Assembly (NCBI GenBank): GCA_019056435.1
Contig: CP077641.1
Location: 3,224,001 to 3,288,000, forward strand
Direction of reading: 5' to 3'
DNA: 64,000 nt
From: Stutzerimonas stutzeri
GTDB lineage: Bacteria > Pseudomonadota > Gammaproteobacteria > Pseudomonadales > Pseudomonadaceae
Both the position numbers and the translations under genes were made by a program. Below the pieces are notes generated by a model. It searched no databases. It saw only the letters and a program-made list of their open reading frames with translations, and was not told the DNA's origin. Shown piece after piece: positions 23,331 to 32,828 of the stretch (position 1 is the first letter of the stretch; each line of letters starts with the position of its first letter).

Positions 23331-23503
23331 TCAACATAAGCAAGGCCTGCTTCGGTTGTGCTGCGGCTTAGTTTGGCTCTAGTCTGTGCCGTCGCAGGTA
23401 TAAGGGTAGGCGACGGTCGTTGTTGCGCTATGCGGGTATCCGCTAGCCATCATCTGAACCGCGCTTTGATGCTGCCATCCTCGAATTTTTCAGTGTTTGG
23501 CTA

Positions 23504-23530
23504 TCAAGCTTGAGCCACCCCGACCGATAA
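23504..23530 (+). promoter_or_regulatory. Probable FliA (sigma-28) promoter of fliS
   Basis: TCAAGCTT at 23504-23511, an 11-base spacer, and ACCGATAA at 23523-23530; 6/8 and 7/8 matches to the TAAAGTTT-N11-GCCGATAA consensus at exact spacing, 39 bases before the fliS ATG. It explains how fliS can be expressed despite the 239-base gap after fliD. Confidence 0.7.
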
Positions 23531-23569
23531 GCTGTACATGCAATTGATGTGGCGAGGGGCTCATCCAAA

Positions 23570-23959
23570 ATGAACGCAATGGCAGCAATGAGGCAGTACC
23601 AGCAGGTCGGTGTAAAGGCGCAGGTCACCGAGGCTGATCCGCATCGCTTGATCCAGATGCTGATGCAAGGCGGGCTGGATCGTATCGCTCAGGCCAAAGG
23701 GGCGATGGAGCGTGACGAACTAGCCGAAAAGGGCGTGTTGATCGGCAAGGCCCTGAACATCATCGGTGGCCTTCGCGGTGTACTGGATAAAGAGGCGGGT
23801 GGCGAGTTGGCCGATAACCTCGATCGCTTGTACGAGTACATGAGCACCCGACTGTTCGAGGCGAGCCGTCACAATGATGTCAGCAAGCTGGACGAAGTAG
23901 CCGGTCTGCTGGCTGAGATCAAATCGGGCTGGGATGGCATTGCAAGCCAGGCAGGGTAA
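23570..23959 (+). CDS. fliS: Flagellin export chaperone FliS
   Basis: A 129-aa helical chaperone that binds the C-terminus of newly made flagellin and prevents premature polymerisation. The recognisable stretch is MRQYQQVGVKAQVTEADPHR followed by LIQMLMQGGLDRIAQAKGAM, and the length is normal for the family. I chose the ATG at 23570 (MNAMAAMRQYQQVG); a longer frame begins 21 bases upstream but would overlap the promoter spacing. No fliT/fleP follows, unlike many pseudomonads: a terminator comes next and then the unrelated ppnP gene on the other strand. Confidence 0.93.
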   Translation: MNAMAAMRQYQQVGVKAQVTEADPHRLIQMLMQGGLDRIAQAKGAMERDELAEKGVLIGKALNIIGGLRGVLDKEAGGELADNLDRLYEYMSTRLFEASRHNDVSKLDEVAGLLAEIKSGWDGIASQAG

Positions 23960-23991
23960 CCCGCTTCGTCCTGGTGGACCTGAGGGAGTAT

Positions 23992-24024
23992 GGGCACCGG
24001 TCGATTATTCGACGGTGCCCTTTT
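23992..24024 (+). terminator. Terminator of fliS
   Basis: Stem GGGCACCG(G)TCG with CGACGGTGCCC (one bulged base), a six-base AT-rich loop, and TTTT at 24021-24024. It overlaps the boundary with the convergent ppnP gene, whose stop is at 24027. Confidence 0.85.
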
Positions 24025-24026
24025 CA

Positions 24027-24308
24027 TTAGCGGTATTCGCAGAGGTAGGCGGTATCGCTAGCGACTTTCAGCTGGAACTTGCTATTGGCCGGTACGGTGA
24101 ACTTGGAACCTGCGCCGAAGGTTTCAAATGTTTCACGGCCGGGTAGTTTTACGTCAAGACTGCCGGCTACGACATGCATGATTTCGAGCTGGCTGGTACC
24201 GAACTCATAGTCACCAGGTGCCATCACACCAATGGTTGCGGAGCCGGCTGCCATCTCGAATGCGATCGATTTGACAGTACCGTCGAAATACTCGTTTACC
24301 TTGAACAT
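24027..24308 (-). CDS. ppnP: Pyrimidine/purine nucleoside phosphorylase PpnP
   Basis: A 93-aa single-domain cupin of the YaiE/DUF1255 family. E. coli PpnP phosphorolyses several purine and pyrimidine nucleosides. The sequence reads through the family: [18 protein letters not shown] at the N-terminus, then [17 protein letters not shown] and [20 protein letters not shown] chose the ATG at 24308 because it is the family start; the open frame extends 21 codons upstream without support. It is divergent from the YkgJ-type gene and convergent with fliS. Confidence 0.9.
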   Translation of the reverse strand: MFKVNEYFDGTVKSIAFEMAAGSATIGVMAPGDYEFGTSQLEIMHVVAGSLDVKLPGRETFETFGAGSKFTVPANSKFQLKVASDTAYLCEYR

Positions 24309-24452
24309 TCCAATTGCCTTCAAGCGCGAAAAAGGGGCGCTCAGTATGCCCAAGCGCTTAGCGCTCGTCATCAGTCGCTACTTATCGATATCTGCGTGCT
24401 GGACGCTGCGCGCCCCGCTATTATTGGCGCGTCTTGGCTTGGAGGTGCTTGA

Positions 24453-24704
24453 TTGGATTGTCGTCCTGGTTGTGGAGCCTGTTGCGTCGCGCCTTCGATC
24501 AGCTCTTCGATTCCAGGCATGCCTCATGGCAAGCCGGCAGGCGAGCGTTGCGTGCATCTAACTGAGTCGAATCTATGTGCGATATTCGAAAGCCCGCTGC
24601 GCCCTCAGGTCTGTGGCGCGTTTAGAGCCGACATTGATCTATGCGGGGGCAGCCGAGAGGATGCCATTCGTATGCTTGGTTGGCTGGAGCGTGAAACGGC
24701 CTGA
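24453..24704 (+). CDS. YkgJ-family cysteine cluster protein (TTG start)
   Basis: An 83-aa protein of the zinc/iron-chelating YkgJ family. The eight cysteines are arranged as CRPGCGACC near the N-terminus, then C-V-H-L, LCAIF, VCGAF and DLCGG, the pattern expected for binding a metal or Fe-S centre. The start is a TTG at 24453 with a GGAGG ribosome site at ideal spacing (7 bases), which decides the start despite the rare codon. No biochemical role is established for the family that I can name with confidence. It ends before the bidirectional terminator shared with gltA. Confidence 0.85.
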   Translation: MDCRPGCGACCVAPSISSSIPGMPHGKPAGERCVHLTESNLCAIFESPLRPQVCGAFRADIDLCGGSREDAIRMLGWLERETA

Positions 24705-24741
24705 ATTCAAAAAACCAGCGCAAGGCGGAAAATCCAAAACG

Positions 24742-24769
24742 AAAAAGGCTGCCTTTGGGCAGCCTTTTT
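24742..24769. terminator. Bidirectional terminator between ykgJ-type gene and gltA
   Basis: A perfect 12-bp stem with A5 on the left and T5 on the right (24742-24753 with 24758-24769) around the loop TTTG. It is positioned to end both convergent transcripts. Confidence 0.93.
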
Positions 24770-24787
24770 CATGTCCAGCCGACTTGA

Positions 24788-26059
24788 TCAGCGAGGCATG
24801 TCGCGCTTCGGATGACCGGTATACAGCTGACGCGGACGTCCGATCTTCTGACCGTTGGCGATCATTTCCTTCCAGTGAGAGATCCAGCCCACGGTACGTG
24901 CCAGGGCAAAGATCACGGTGAACATGCTGGTCGGAATGCCGATGGCCTTGAGGATGATGCCCGAGTAGAAGTCGACGTTCGGGTAGAGGTTACGTTCGGC
25001 GAAGTAGGGGTCGTTCAGTGCAATCTCTTCCAGCTTCATTGCCAGCTCGAGTTGCGGATCGTCGATACCCAGCTCGCCCAAGACTTCGTCGCAGGTCTGC
25101 TTCATGACCTTGGCGCGCGGGTCGAAGTTCTTGTACACCCGGTGACCGAAGCCCATGAGCTTGAACGGGTCGTTCTTGTCCTTGGCCTTTGCCAGGAACT
25201 TCTCGATGTTCGACACATCACCGATCTCGTCCAGCATGGTGAGTACGGCTTCGTTCGCGCCACCATGTGCCGGGCCCCAGAGCGCTGCGATGCCGGCGGC
25301 GATACAGGCGAATGGATTGGCGCCGGTGGAGCCAGCAAGGCGAACGGTAGAAGTGGAGGCGTTCTGCTCGTGGTCAGCATGCAGGATGAAGATGCGGTCC
25401 ATGGCCTTTGCCAGCACTGGGCTGATCGGCTTCACTTCACATGGCGTGTTGAACATCATGTGCAGGAAGTTCTCCGCGTAGTTCAGATCATTGCGCGGAT
25501 ACATCATCGGCTGGCCCATGGAGTACTTGTAGACCATGGCCGCGAGGGTCGGCATCTTGGCAACCAGGCGCACCGCCGAAATTTCACGATGATGCGGGTC
25601 GTTGATGTCCAGAGAGTCGTGATAGAAGGCGGAGAGGGCGCCGACGACTCCGCACATGATGGCCATTGGGTGCGCATCGCGCCGGAAGCCGTTGAGGAAC
25701 GACTTGAGTTGCTCATGCACCATCGTGTGGTTCTTGACGGTGCTGACGAACTTGGCCTTTTCCTCTGCGGTCGGCAGCTCGCCGTTGAGCAGGAGGTAAC
25801 AGGTTTCCAGGTAATCGGCTTTCTCGGCCAGCTGCTCGATTGGGTAGCCGCGATGCAGCAGCACGCCTTTGTCACCATCGATGTAGGTGATCTTGGATTC
25901 GCAAGAGGCGGTCGACATGAAGCCGGGATCAAAGGTAAAGCGACCCGTGGAGTTCAAGCCTCGTACGTCGATTACGTCGGGGCCTACGGTACCGGTTAGA
26001 ACGGGCAGTTCGATGGCGTCTGCGCCTTCGATGACCAACTGCGCTTTTTTGTCAGCCAT
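24788..26059 (-). CDS. gltA: Citrate synthase
   Basis: A 423-aa hexameric type II citrate synthase condensing oxaloacetate and acetyl-CoA, the entry to the TCA cycle. Catalytic stretches are visible: [12 protein letters not shown] near residue 230, [14 protein letters not shown] near residue 305 (active-site His), and a C-terminal Asp-containing region ([10 protein letters not shown]). The N-terminal small domain ([20 protein letters not shown]) is the gram-negative allosteric type. An AGGAGG site lies 6 bases before the ATG. It diverges from the sdh-suc operon, and its promoter (26117-26144) is near-consensus. Confidence 0.97.
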   Translation of the reverse strand: MADKKAQLVIEGADAIELPVLTGTVGPDVIDVRGLNSTGRFTFDPGFMSTASCESKITYIDGDKGVLLHRGYPIEQLAEKADYLETCYLLLNGELPTAEEKAKFVSTVKNHTMVHEQLKSFLNGFRRDAHPMAIMCGVVGALSAFYHDSLDINDPHHREISAVRLVAKMPTLAAMVYKYSMGQPMMYPRNDLNYAENFLHMMFNTPCEVKPISPVLAKAMDRIFILHADHEQNASTSTVRLAGSTGANPFACIAAGIAALWGPAHGGANEAVLTMLDEIGDVSNIEKFLAKAKDKNDPFKLMGFGHRVYKNFDPRAKVMKQTCDEVLGELGIDDPQLELAMKLEEIALNDPYFAERNLYPNVDFYSGIILKAIGIPTSMFTVIFALARTVGWISHWKEMIANGQKIGRPRQLYTGHPKRDMPR

Positions 26060-26116
26060 GTATGGCCTCCTGTTTTATGCTTGGAATCATCATGGCCCCC
26101 ACGCAGGGCCCGCATC

Positions 26117-26144
26117 ACTATAGTGAGATAAGCCACAAAGTCAA
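26117..26144 (-). promoter_or_regulatory. Sigma-70 promoter of gltA
   Basis: Read on the minus strand: TTGACT, a 16-base spacer, TATAGT. The -10 lies about 58 bases upstream of the gltA ATG. The 356-base gltA-sdhC gap holds this and the divergent sdh promoter; I see no gene in it. Confidence 0.8.
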
Positions 26145-26257
26145 TTTGCGCGGACCCTCGTCGCAGAGGGGGTTTGAGGGTGAATTCGCAACACAGACTG
26201 ACTGTTTACGGCATTTATATTGGGGTCGCCATCCGCCTTTAGTGGCACTTCACCACA

Positions 26258-26286
26258 TTGTCATTAGCCACCTAACTGTTTATACT
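26258..26286 (+). promoter_or_regulatory. Sigma-70 promoter of the sdhCDAB operon
   Basis: TTGTCA (26258-26263), a 17-base spacer, TATACT (26281-26286), close to consensus. About 130 bases of leader follow before sdhC. No clear ANR or Fnr box overlaps it by eye. Confidence 0.75.
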
Positions 26287-26415
26287 CGGACACCGACCGG
26301 CAGGGGCTCACAGGCAGTTTTCCTGTAGGTTGTCACTCGTGGGTGGCGGGTACCGCCTGGTGCTCTTCCCAACAACTTTGCCCTGTGTCTCGGGGCTCTC
26401 AAGTGTGAAAAAGCC

Positions 26416-26790
26416 GTGAAAAGCCAACGACCTGTAAACCTAGATATTAGGACAATAAAACTACCTATCACTGCCTATACCTCGATCCTGCATCGTGTGT
26501 CCGGCGTGGTTCTGTTCGTCGGTGTCGCCATTATGCTACTCGCGCTGGATACCTCGCTTTCTTCTGCCGAAGGCTTCGAAGAGGTGAAGGCGGTTCTGGG
26601 TAGTCCGCTGGCCAAGCTGGTGGTCTGGGCGCTGCTGTCGGCGCTTCTCTATCACCTGGTAGCTGGGGTGCGTCACCTGATCATGGATGCCGGGCATGGC
26701 GAGACGCTGGAAGGCGGCAAGCTGGGCTCGAAAATCGTCCTGGCCGTTTCGGCTGTGCTGATCGTTCTGGCGGGAGTATGGATATGGTAA
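26416..26790 (+). CDS. sdhC: Succinate dehydrogenase cytochrome b556 subunit SdhC
   Basis: A 124-aa membrane anchor with three helices; it binds heme b and quinone together with SdhD. Family landmarks are RPVNLDI, the quinone-site region SILHRVSGVVLF, and the heme-ligand histidine region LLYHLVAGVRHLIMDAGHG. The start is a GTG at 26416; an upstream GTG at 26404 runs into a stop after four codons, so it is excluded. The stop overlaps the sdhD start region. Confidence 0.95.
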   Translation: MKSQRPVNLDIRTIKLPITAYTSILHRVSGVVLFVGVAIMLLALDTSLSSAEGFEEVKAVLGSPLAKLVVWALLSALLYHLVAGVRHLIMDAGHGETLEGGKLGSKIVLAVSAVLIVLAGVWIW

Positions 26791-27153
26791 CCAACGTCAC
26801 GAACTTTTCGCGCTCGGGCCTTTATGACTGGATGGCCCAGCGTGTTTCGGCAGTTGTCCTCGCGGCTTATTTTCTCTTCCTGATCGGATACCTGATCGCC
26901 AATCCAGGGCTTGAATTCGCGCAATGGCGCGAGCTTTTTCTCGTCGAACTGGATGCGCATTTTCAGTCTTCTCGCGCTGGTTGCTCTGAGCGTTCATGCA
27001 TGGGTTGGTATGTGGACTATTTCCACCGACTACCTGACCAACATGGCAATCGGTAAATGGGCTACCGGTGTGCGTTTCCTGTTCCAGGCGGTGTGTGGCA
27101 TCGCCATGTTCACTTTCTTCGTCTGGGGCGTGCAGATTCTTTGGGGTATCTGA
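26784..27153 (+). CDS. sdhD: Succinate dehydrogenase membrane anchor SdhD, one frameshift
   Basis: About 122 aa after correction, with three helices and the heme/quinone histidine and tyrosine region (ALVALSVHAWVGMWTISTDY). The frame is broken at a T5 run (26935-26939); four Ts give QWRELFSSNWMRIFSLL and join the N-terminal part (MVTNVTNFSRSGLYDWMAQR) to the C-terminal part ending in VQILWGI. The ATG at 26784 overlaps the end of sdhC, with GGGAG seven bases upstream; ATG 26778 is an alternative. Loss of this subunit would abolish complex II assembly, so an artefact is more likely than a mutation. Confidence 0.92.
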
Positions 27154-27156
27154 TTC

Positions 27157-28929
27157 ATGGCTAGCATTCGTACTCTTTCCTATGACGCCATCATTATCGG
27201 TGGCGGCGGCGCCGGGATGCGCGCTGCACTGCAGTTAGCCCAGGGCGGCCACAAGACTGCTGTGGTGACCAAGGTATTCCCGACCCGCTCCCATACGGTT
27301 TCCGCTCAGGGTGGTATCACCTGTGCCATCGCTTCTGCCGATCCGAACGACGATTGGCGCTGGCACATGTATGACACCGTCAAAGGTTCCGACTACATCG
27401 GTGACCAGGACGCGATCGAGTACATGTGCTCGGTAGGCCCCGAGGCCGTGTTCGAACTCGAGCACATGGGGCTCCCCTTCTCCCGTACTGAGCAGGGCCG
27501 CATCTATCAGCGTCCATTCGGTGGCCAATCGAAGGACTACGGCAAGGGCGGTCAGGCTGCTCGTACCTGTGCAGCAGCGGACCGTACCGGCCATGCGCTT
27601 CTGCATACGCTCTATCAAGCCAACCTGAAGGCGGGCACTTCGTTCCTCAACGAGTGGTACGCCGTGGACCTGGTCAAGAACCAGGATGGTGCCATCGTCG
27701 GTGTGATCGCGATCTGCATCGAGAATGGCGAGACCGTCTATATCCGCTCCAAGGCCGTCGTTCTGGCGACCGGGGGCGCGGGACGCATCTATGCCTCGAC
27801 TACCAACGCACTGATCAATACCGGCGACGGTATCGGTATGGCGCTGCGTGCTGGCGTGCCGGTTCAGGACATCGAGATGTGGCAGTTCCACCCGACCGGC
27901 ATCGCTGGTGCGGGCGTTCTCGTGACCGAGGGCTGCCGTGGTGAGGGTGGCTACCTGATCAACAAGCACGGCGAACGTTTCATGGAGCGTTACGCGCCGA
28001 ACGCGAAGGACCTTGCTGGTCGCGACGTCGTCGCTCGCTCCATGGTCAAGGAAATTCTTGCCGGCAACGGCTGTGGTCCGGATGGTGATCACGTCATGCT
28101 GAAACTGGACCACCTGGGTGAGGAAGTGCTGCACAGCCGCCTGCCTGGTATTTGTGAGCTGTCCAAGACCTTTGCTCACGTCGACCCGGTCACTGCCCCT
28201 GTCCCTGTCGTCCCGACCTGCCATTACATGATGGGTGGCATCGCGACCAATATTCATGGTCAGGCCATGACCCAGGACGCCAGCGGTAATGACAAGGTTA
28301 TTGAAGGCCTGTTCGCGGTTGGGGAGGTGGCTTGCGTGTCGGTCCACGGCGCCAACCGTCTGGGTGGCAATTCGCTGCTTGACCTGGTGGTATTCGGCCG
28401 TGCGGCTGGTCTGCACCTGGAGAAAGCGCTGAAGGACGGTATCGAGCATCGCGGTGCTACGGAAACCGATCTGGATGTTGCCCTGAACCGTCTGTCCAGC
28501 CTCAACGAGCGCACTGCCGGTGAAGATGTCGCACCGCTGCGTAAGGAGCTGCAGAGCTGCATGCAGAACTACTTCGGCGTGTTCCGTACGGGTGAATACA
28601 TGCAGAAGGGTATTGCTCAGCTCTCCGAGCTGCGTCAGCGCATCGCTACCGTCAAGATTGCCGACAAGAGCCAGGCTTTCAACACGGCCCGCGTCGAGGC
28701 GCTCGAACTGCAGAACCTGCTGGAAGTGGCCGAAGCAACCGCCATTGCCGCTGAGGCCCGTAAGGAGTCTCGTGGCGCGCATGCTCGCGAAGATTTCGAA
28801 GAGCGCGATGACGAAAACTGGTTGTGCCATACCCTGTACTATCCGGGCGAGAAGCGCGTAGCCAAGCGTGCCGTCAACTTCTCTCCGAAGACTGTTCCGA
28901 CTTTCGAGCCTAAGGTTCGGACTTACTGA
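27157..28929 (+). CDS. sdhA: Succinate dehydrogenase flavoprotein subunit SdhA
   Basis: A 590-aa catalytic subunit oxidising succinate to fumarate. The FAD-binding [11 protein letters not shown] lies near residue 15; the histidine that carries covalent FAD is in [11 protein letters not shown] near residue 45; substrate-site motifs include FHPTGI and the arginine-containing [14 protein letters not shown]. The C-terminus (FEPKVRTY) is normal. It starts 3 bases after sdhD. Confidence 0.98.
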   Translation: MASIRTLSYDAIIIGGGGAGMRAALQLAQGGHKTAVVTKVFPTRSHTVSAQGGITCAIASADPNDDWRWHMYDTVKGSDYIGDQDAIEYMCSVGPEAVFELEHMGLPFSRTEQGRIYQRPFGGQSKDYGKGGQAARTCAAADRTGHALLHTLYQANLKAGTSFLNEWYAVDLVKNQDGAIVGVIAICIENGETVYIRSKAVVLATGGAGRIYASTTNALINTGDGIGMALRAGVPVQDIEMWQFHPTGIAGAGVLVTEGCRGEGGYLINKHGERFMERYAPNAKDLAGRDVVARSMVKEILAGNGCGPDGDHVMLKLDHLGEEVLHSRLPGICELSKTFAHVDPVTAPVPVVPTCHYMMGGIATNIHGQAMTQDASGNDKVIEGLFAVGEVACVSVHGANRLGGNSLLDLVVFGRAAGLHLEKALKDGIEHRGATETDLDVALNRLSSLNERTAGEDVAPLRKELQSCMQNYFGVFRTGEYMQKGIAQLSELRQRIATVKIADKSQAFNTARVEALELQNLLEVAEATAIAAEARKESRGAHAREDFEERDDENWLCHTLYYPGEKRVAKRAVNFSPKTVPTFEPKVRTY

Positions 28930-28939
28930 GGTCGCCGAT

Positions 28940-29644
28940 ATGTTGCAAGTGAGTGTTTATCGCTACAACCCGGAGAAGGACGAAAAGCCGTACATGCAGG
29001 ACTTCCAGGTCAATACCGACGGTAAAGACCTGATGGTTCTCGACGTGCTGGCACTCATCAAGGAACAGGATGAAGGGTTCTCCTACCGTCGTTCCTGCCG
29101 CGAAGGGGTCTGTGGTTCCGACGGTATGAATCTGAACGGCAAGAACGGGCTGGCATGCATCACCCCGCTGTCTTCGGTGGTCAAGAACAACAAGCTGGTG
29201 GTTCGTCCGCTGCCTGGTTTGCCGGTGATTCGTGACCTGGCCGTCGATATGGGCATCTTCTACAAGCAGTACGAGAAGGTTCGCCCGTATCTGATGAACG
29301 ATACGCCTGCTCCGGCTATCGAACGTCTGCAGAGCCCGGAAGATCGCGAGAAGCTGGATGGTCTGTACGAGTGCATCCTGTGTGCGTGCTGCTCGACCAG
29401 CTGCCCGTCGTTCTGGTGGAACCCCGACAAGTTCCTGGGTCCGGCCGCGTTGCTTCAGGCCTATCGCTTCCTGGCCGATAGCCGCGACACCGAGACCGAG
29501 AACCGTCTGGCTGCGCTGGATGATCCGTTCAGCGTGTTCCGCTGCCGCGGCATCATGAATTGCGTCAGCGTTTGCCCCAAGGGTTTGAACCCTACGAAGG
29601 CAATCGGTCATGTGCGCAACATGCTGCTGCAAAGCGCGACCTGA
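28940..29644 (+). CDS. sdhB: Succinate dehydrogenase iron-sulfur subunit SdhB
   Basis: A 234-aa electron-transfer subunit carrying 2Fe-2S (SCREGVCGSDGMNLNGKNGLAC in two parts), 4Fe-4S (CILCACCSTSCPSFW) and 3Fe-4S (CVSVCPKGLNP) clusters, passing electrons from SdhA flavin to quinone. I chose the ATG at 28940 (MLQVSVYRYNPEKD), 10 bases after sdhA; a longer upstream frame would overlap sdhA without support. It is the last gene of sdhCDAB, followed by a terminator. Confidence 0.97.
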   Translation: MLQVSVYRYNPEKDEKPYMQDFQVNTDGKDLMVLDVLALIKEQDEGFSYRRSCREGVCGSDGMNLNGKNGLACITPLSSVVKNNKLVVRPLPGLPVIRDLAVDMGIFYKQYEKVRPYLMNDTPAPAIERLQSPEDREKLDGLYECILCACCSTSCPSFWWNPDKFLGPAALLQAYRFLADSRDTETENRLAALDDPFSVFRCRGIMNCVSVCPKGLNPTKAIGHVRNMLLQSAT

Positions 29645-29703
29645 TGGGTCATGGAGTTCGCCGTTACCCTGGTAACGACGAGCTCATGGTTTTACCGTGA
29701 CAC

Positions 29704-29739
29704 CTACGGCGCCGGAGTCAAACTCGGCGCCGTAGTTTT
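29704..29739 (+). terminator. Terminator between sdhB and sucA
   Basis: An 11-bp perfect stem (29704-29714 with 29725-29735) and TTTT at 29736-29739. It lies 60 bases after sdhB and 190 before sucA, so sdhCDAB and sucAB-lpd-sucCD are at least partly separate transcripts. The rest of the 284-base gap shows no gene. Confidence 0.87.
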
Positions 29740-29928
29740 AGTAGGAAGTCTGCTCACAAAGCCGATTTCCGCTCTGAAAAATAAACGACCAGCAGGAGCA
29801 TCCGAGGTGGTTCTCGGAAACTATCTGCGCGGTCCGTAGTGGCTTTACCTGAGTCGCTGCTTCAGAACTTGGGAAGTCATGCTGCGGTCTCCACGCTGGT
29901 GGTGTCTCCTTATCGAAGGTGACCAGAC

Positions 29929-32760
29929 ATGCAAGAAAGCGTAATGCAGCGCATGTGGGACAGTGCCCACCTATCCGGTGGTAACGCTGCCTATGTGGAA
30001 GAGCTTTATGAGCTCTACCTGCACGATCCCAACGCTGTGCCAGAAGAGTGGCGCACCTACTTCCAGAAGCTGCCCGCTAACGGTGGCGCTGCGTCCGATG
30101 TATCGCATTCGACAATTCGTGATCATTTTGTGCTGCTGGCCAAAAATCAGCGCCGTGCACAGCCCGTTTCCGCGGGCAGCGTAAGCAGCGAGCATGAGAA
30201 GAAGCAGGTGGAAGTCCTGCGGCTGATCCAGGCCTACAGGATGCGCGGTCATCAAGCGGCACAGCTCGATCCGCTTGGTTTGCAACAGCGCGCAGTTCCG
30301 GCTGACCTCTCGATCAATCACTATGCGCTGACCGATGCCGATCTGGATACGGTCTTCCGTACCGGTGACCTGGCCATGGGCAAGGATCAGGCGACTCTGC
30401 GTGAGATCCATCAAGCCCTGCAAGACACCTACTGCCGCACGATCGGCGCCGAGTTCACCCATATCGTCGATTCCGAGCAGCGCAACTGGTTCATCCAGCG
30501 CCTGGAAAGCGTCCGCGGTCGTCCGGCGTTTTCCAACGAGATCAAGGGACACCTGCTTGAGCGTCTAACCGCTGCCGAAGGCTTGGAAAAGTACCTGGGC
30601 ACCAAATATCCCGGTACCAAGCGTTTCGGTCTGGAGGGCGGCGAGAGTCTGATTCCGTTGCTCGACGAGATCATCCAGCGCTCCGGTTCCTATGGCACCA
30701 AAGAAATCGTCATCGGCATGGCCCACCGCGGTCGTCTCAATGTACTGGTCAACACCTTCGGCAAGAACCCTCGCGACCTTTTCGACGAATTTGAAGGCAA
30801 GAAGGTAGAGGGGCTGAGCTCAGGTGACGTGAAATACCATCAGGGCTTTTCTTCGAACGTCATGACGCCGGGTGGTGAGATTCACTTGGCGATGGCGTTC
30901 AACCCGTCGCACCTCGAGATCGTTTCCCCGGTCGTTGAGGGTTCGGTGCGCGCGCGCCAAGATCGTCGCTGCGATGCGGTAGGCGACAAAGTGCTGCCAG
31001 TCACCATCCATGGTGATGCCGCTGTCGCGGGGCAGGGCGTCGTGATGGAAACCTTCCAGATGTCCCAGACCCGAGCCTATCGGACTGGCGGCACCATTCG
31101 TATCGTCATCAACAACCAGGTCGGCTTCACCACCAACAAGCAGGAAGATGCGCGTTCGACCGAATACGCAACCGACGTCGCCAAGATGATCCAGGCGCCC
31201 ATCTTCCACGTTAACGCCGACGACCCTGAGGCCGTACTGTTCGTCACTCAGCTGGCCGTCGACTATCGTATGCAGTTCAAGCGTGACATCGTCATCGACC
31301 TGATCTGCTATCGCCGTCGCGGCCACAACGAAGCAGATGAGCCCAGCGGTACTCAACCGTTGATGTACCAGAAGATTGCCAAGCAGCGGACCACCCGCGA
31401 GCTGTATGCCGATTCGTTGACCCAATCCAACGTTCTCGACAGCGACAGCGTCCAGGCGAAGGTCGATGAGTATCGCGCCGCGCTGGACAATGGTCTGCAC
31501 GTGGTCAAGAGCCTGGTCAAGGAGCCTAACAAGGAGCTCTTCGTCGACTGGCGTCCTTACCTGGGGCATGCCTGGACTGCACGTCATGACACGCGGTTCG
31601 ATCTGAAGACCTTGCAAGAGCTGTCCAACAAGCTGCTGGCCATTCCGGAAGGCTTCGTCGTTCAGCGCCAGGTATCTAAGATCCTCGAAGACCGCCAGAA
31701 AATGGGTGCGGGCGCGCTTGCGATCAACTGGGGTTATGCCGAGACCCTGGCCTACGCCACGCTGCTGTTCGAAGGTCATCCGGTTCGCATCAGCGGCCAG
31801 GACGTCGGTCGCGGCACCTTCTCGCACCGCCATGCGGCGCTGCACAACCAGAAGGACGGCAATACCTACATTCCGCTGCAGCATCTGTATGACGGCCAGC
31901 CTCGCTTCGACCTTTACGACTCCTTCCTCTCGGAAGAGGCCGTGCTGGCCTTCGAATACGGTTACGCCACAACCATGCCGAACGCACTGGTTATCTGGGA
32001 AGCGCAGTTCGGTGACTTCGCCAACGGTGCCCAGGTGGTGATTGACCAGTTCATCACCAGCGGTGAGCACAAGTGGGGTCGTCTGTGCGGTCTGACCATG
32101 CTGCTGCCGCACGGCTACGAGGGGCAGGGGCCCGAGCACTCGTCCGCGCGCCTGGAGCGTTACCTGCAGCTGTGCGCCGAGCACAATATCCAGGTTTGCG
32201 TGCCGACTACACCGGCGCAGGTCTACCACATGCTGCGCCGCCAGGCCATTCGCCCGCTGCGCAAGCCGCTGGTTGCCCTTACGCCGAAGTCGCTGCTGCG
32301 TCACAAGCTTGCCACTTCGACGCTGGAAGATCTCACCCAGGGCTCGTTCCTGACCGTGATTCCAGAGATCGATCCGGTTGAACCAAACAAGGTCGAACGG
32401 CTGATCATGTGCAGCGGCAAGGTGTATTACGACCTGCTCGAGAAACGTCGCAACGAAGGGCGCGAGGACATCGCAATCGTCCGTCTGGAACAGCTGTACC
32501 CGTTCCCGGAAGACGACCTGGCCGAGGTGCTCGCGCCCTACCAGAACCTCAAGAACATCGTCTGGTGTCAGGAAGAGCCGATGAACCAGGGCGCCTGGTA
32601 CTGCAGTCAGCACCATATGCGTCGGGTTGCTGTCGCGCACAAGAAGGAACTCTTCCTGCAGTACGCCGGTCGTGAAGCTTCCGCCGCGCCTGCCGTGGGG
32701 TATGCGTCGATGCATGCCGAACAGCAGGAAAAACTGCTTCAGGACGCGTTCACCGTTTAA
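29929..32760 (+). CDS. sucA: 2-oxoglutarate dehydrogenase E1 component
   Basis: A 943-aa thiamine diphosphate-dependent decarboxylase that produces succinyl groups for the SucB lipoyl arm. The N-terminal docking segment (SAHLSGGNAAYVEELYELYL) is present, as are the KFGLEG-type substrate region (KRFGLEGGESLIPLLDE), ThDP-binding stretches (GDAAVAGQGVVMETFQMSQ and NNQVGFTTNK), and the transketolase-like C-terminal domain (GHPVRISGQDVGRGTFSHRH). The frame is intact across 2.8 kb. Confidence 0.98.
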   Translation: MQESVMQRMWDSAHLSGGNAAYVEELYELYLHDPNAVPEEWRTYFQKLPANGGAASDVSHSTIRDHFVLLAKNQRRAQPVSAGSVSSEHEKKQVEVLRLIQAYRMRGHQAAQLDPLGLQQRAVPADLSINHYALTDADLDTVFRTGDLAMGKDQATLREIHQALQDTYCRTIGAEFTHIVDSEQRNWFIQRLESVRGRPAFSNEIKGHLLERLTAAEGLEKYLGTKYPGTKRFGLEGGESLIPLLDEIIQRSGSYGTKEIVIGMAHRGRLNVLVNTFGKNPRDLFDEFEGKKVEGLSSGDVKYHQGFSSNVMTPGGEIHLAMAFNPSHLEIVSPVVEGSVRARQDRRCDAVGDKVLPVTIHGDAAVAGQGVVMETFQMSQTRAYRTGGTIRIVINNQVGFTTNKQEDARSTEYATDVAKMIQAPIFHVNADDPEAVLFVTQLAVDYRMQFKRDIVIDLICYRRRGHNEADEPSGTQPLMYQKIAKQRTTRELYADSLTQSNVLDSDSVQAKVDEYRAALDNGLHVVKSLVKEPNKELFVDWRPYLGHAWTARHDTRFDLKTLQELSNKLLAIPEGFVVQRQVSKILEDRQKMGAGALAINWGYAETLAYATLLFEGHPVRISGQDVGRGTFSHRHAALHNQKDGNTYIPLQHLYDGQPRFDLYDSFLSEEAVLAFEYGYATTMPNALVIWEAQFGDFANGAQVVIDQFITSGEHKWGRLCGLTMLLPHGYEGQGPEHSSARLERYLQLCAEHNIQVCVPTTPAQVYHMLRRQAIRPLRKPLVALTPKSLLRHKLATSTLEDLTQGSFLTVIPEIDPVEPNKVERLIMCSGKVYYDLLEKRRNEGREDIAIVRLEQLYPFPEDDLAEVLAPYQNLKNIVWCQEEPMNQGAWYCSQHHMRRVAVAHKKELFLQYAGREASAAPAVGYASMHAEQQEKLLQDAFTV

Positions 32761-32773
32761 TCCATATTTGCAA

Positions 32774-32796
32774 GAGGCCGCGGATTACGCGGCCTC
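32774..32796 (+). other. Intercistronic hairpin between sucA and sucB
   Basis: A perfect 9-bp GC stem (GAGGCCGCG with CGCGGCCTC) and a GATTA loop, 14 bases after the sucA stop and 32 before sucB. No T run follows, so it is more likely an mRNA stability or processing element than a terminator. Confidence 0.6.
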
Positions 32797-32828
32797 GATG
32801 TAAACCCGAATCAATAGGACCCCAGCTA

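Noticed and set aside
27235..32715. Long minus-strand open frames opposite sdhA (531 codons) and sucA (631 codons)
   Set aside because: They lie antisense to intact, strongly conserved genes and arise from GC-rich third positions; their translations show no family features or ribosome sites.
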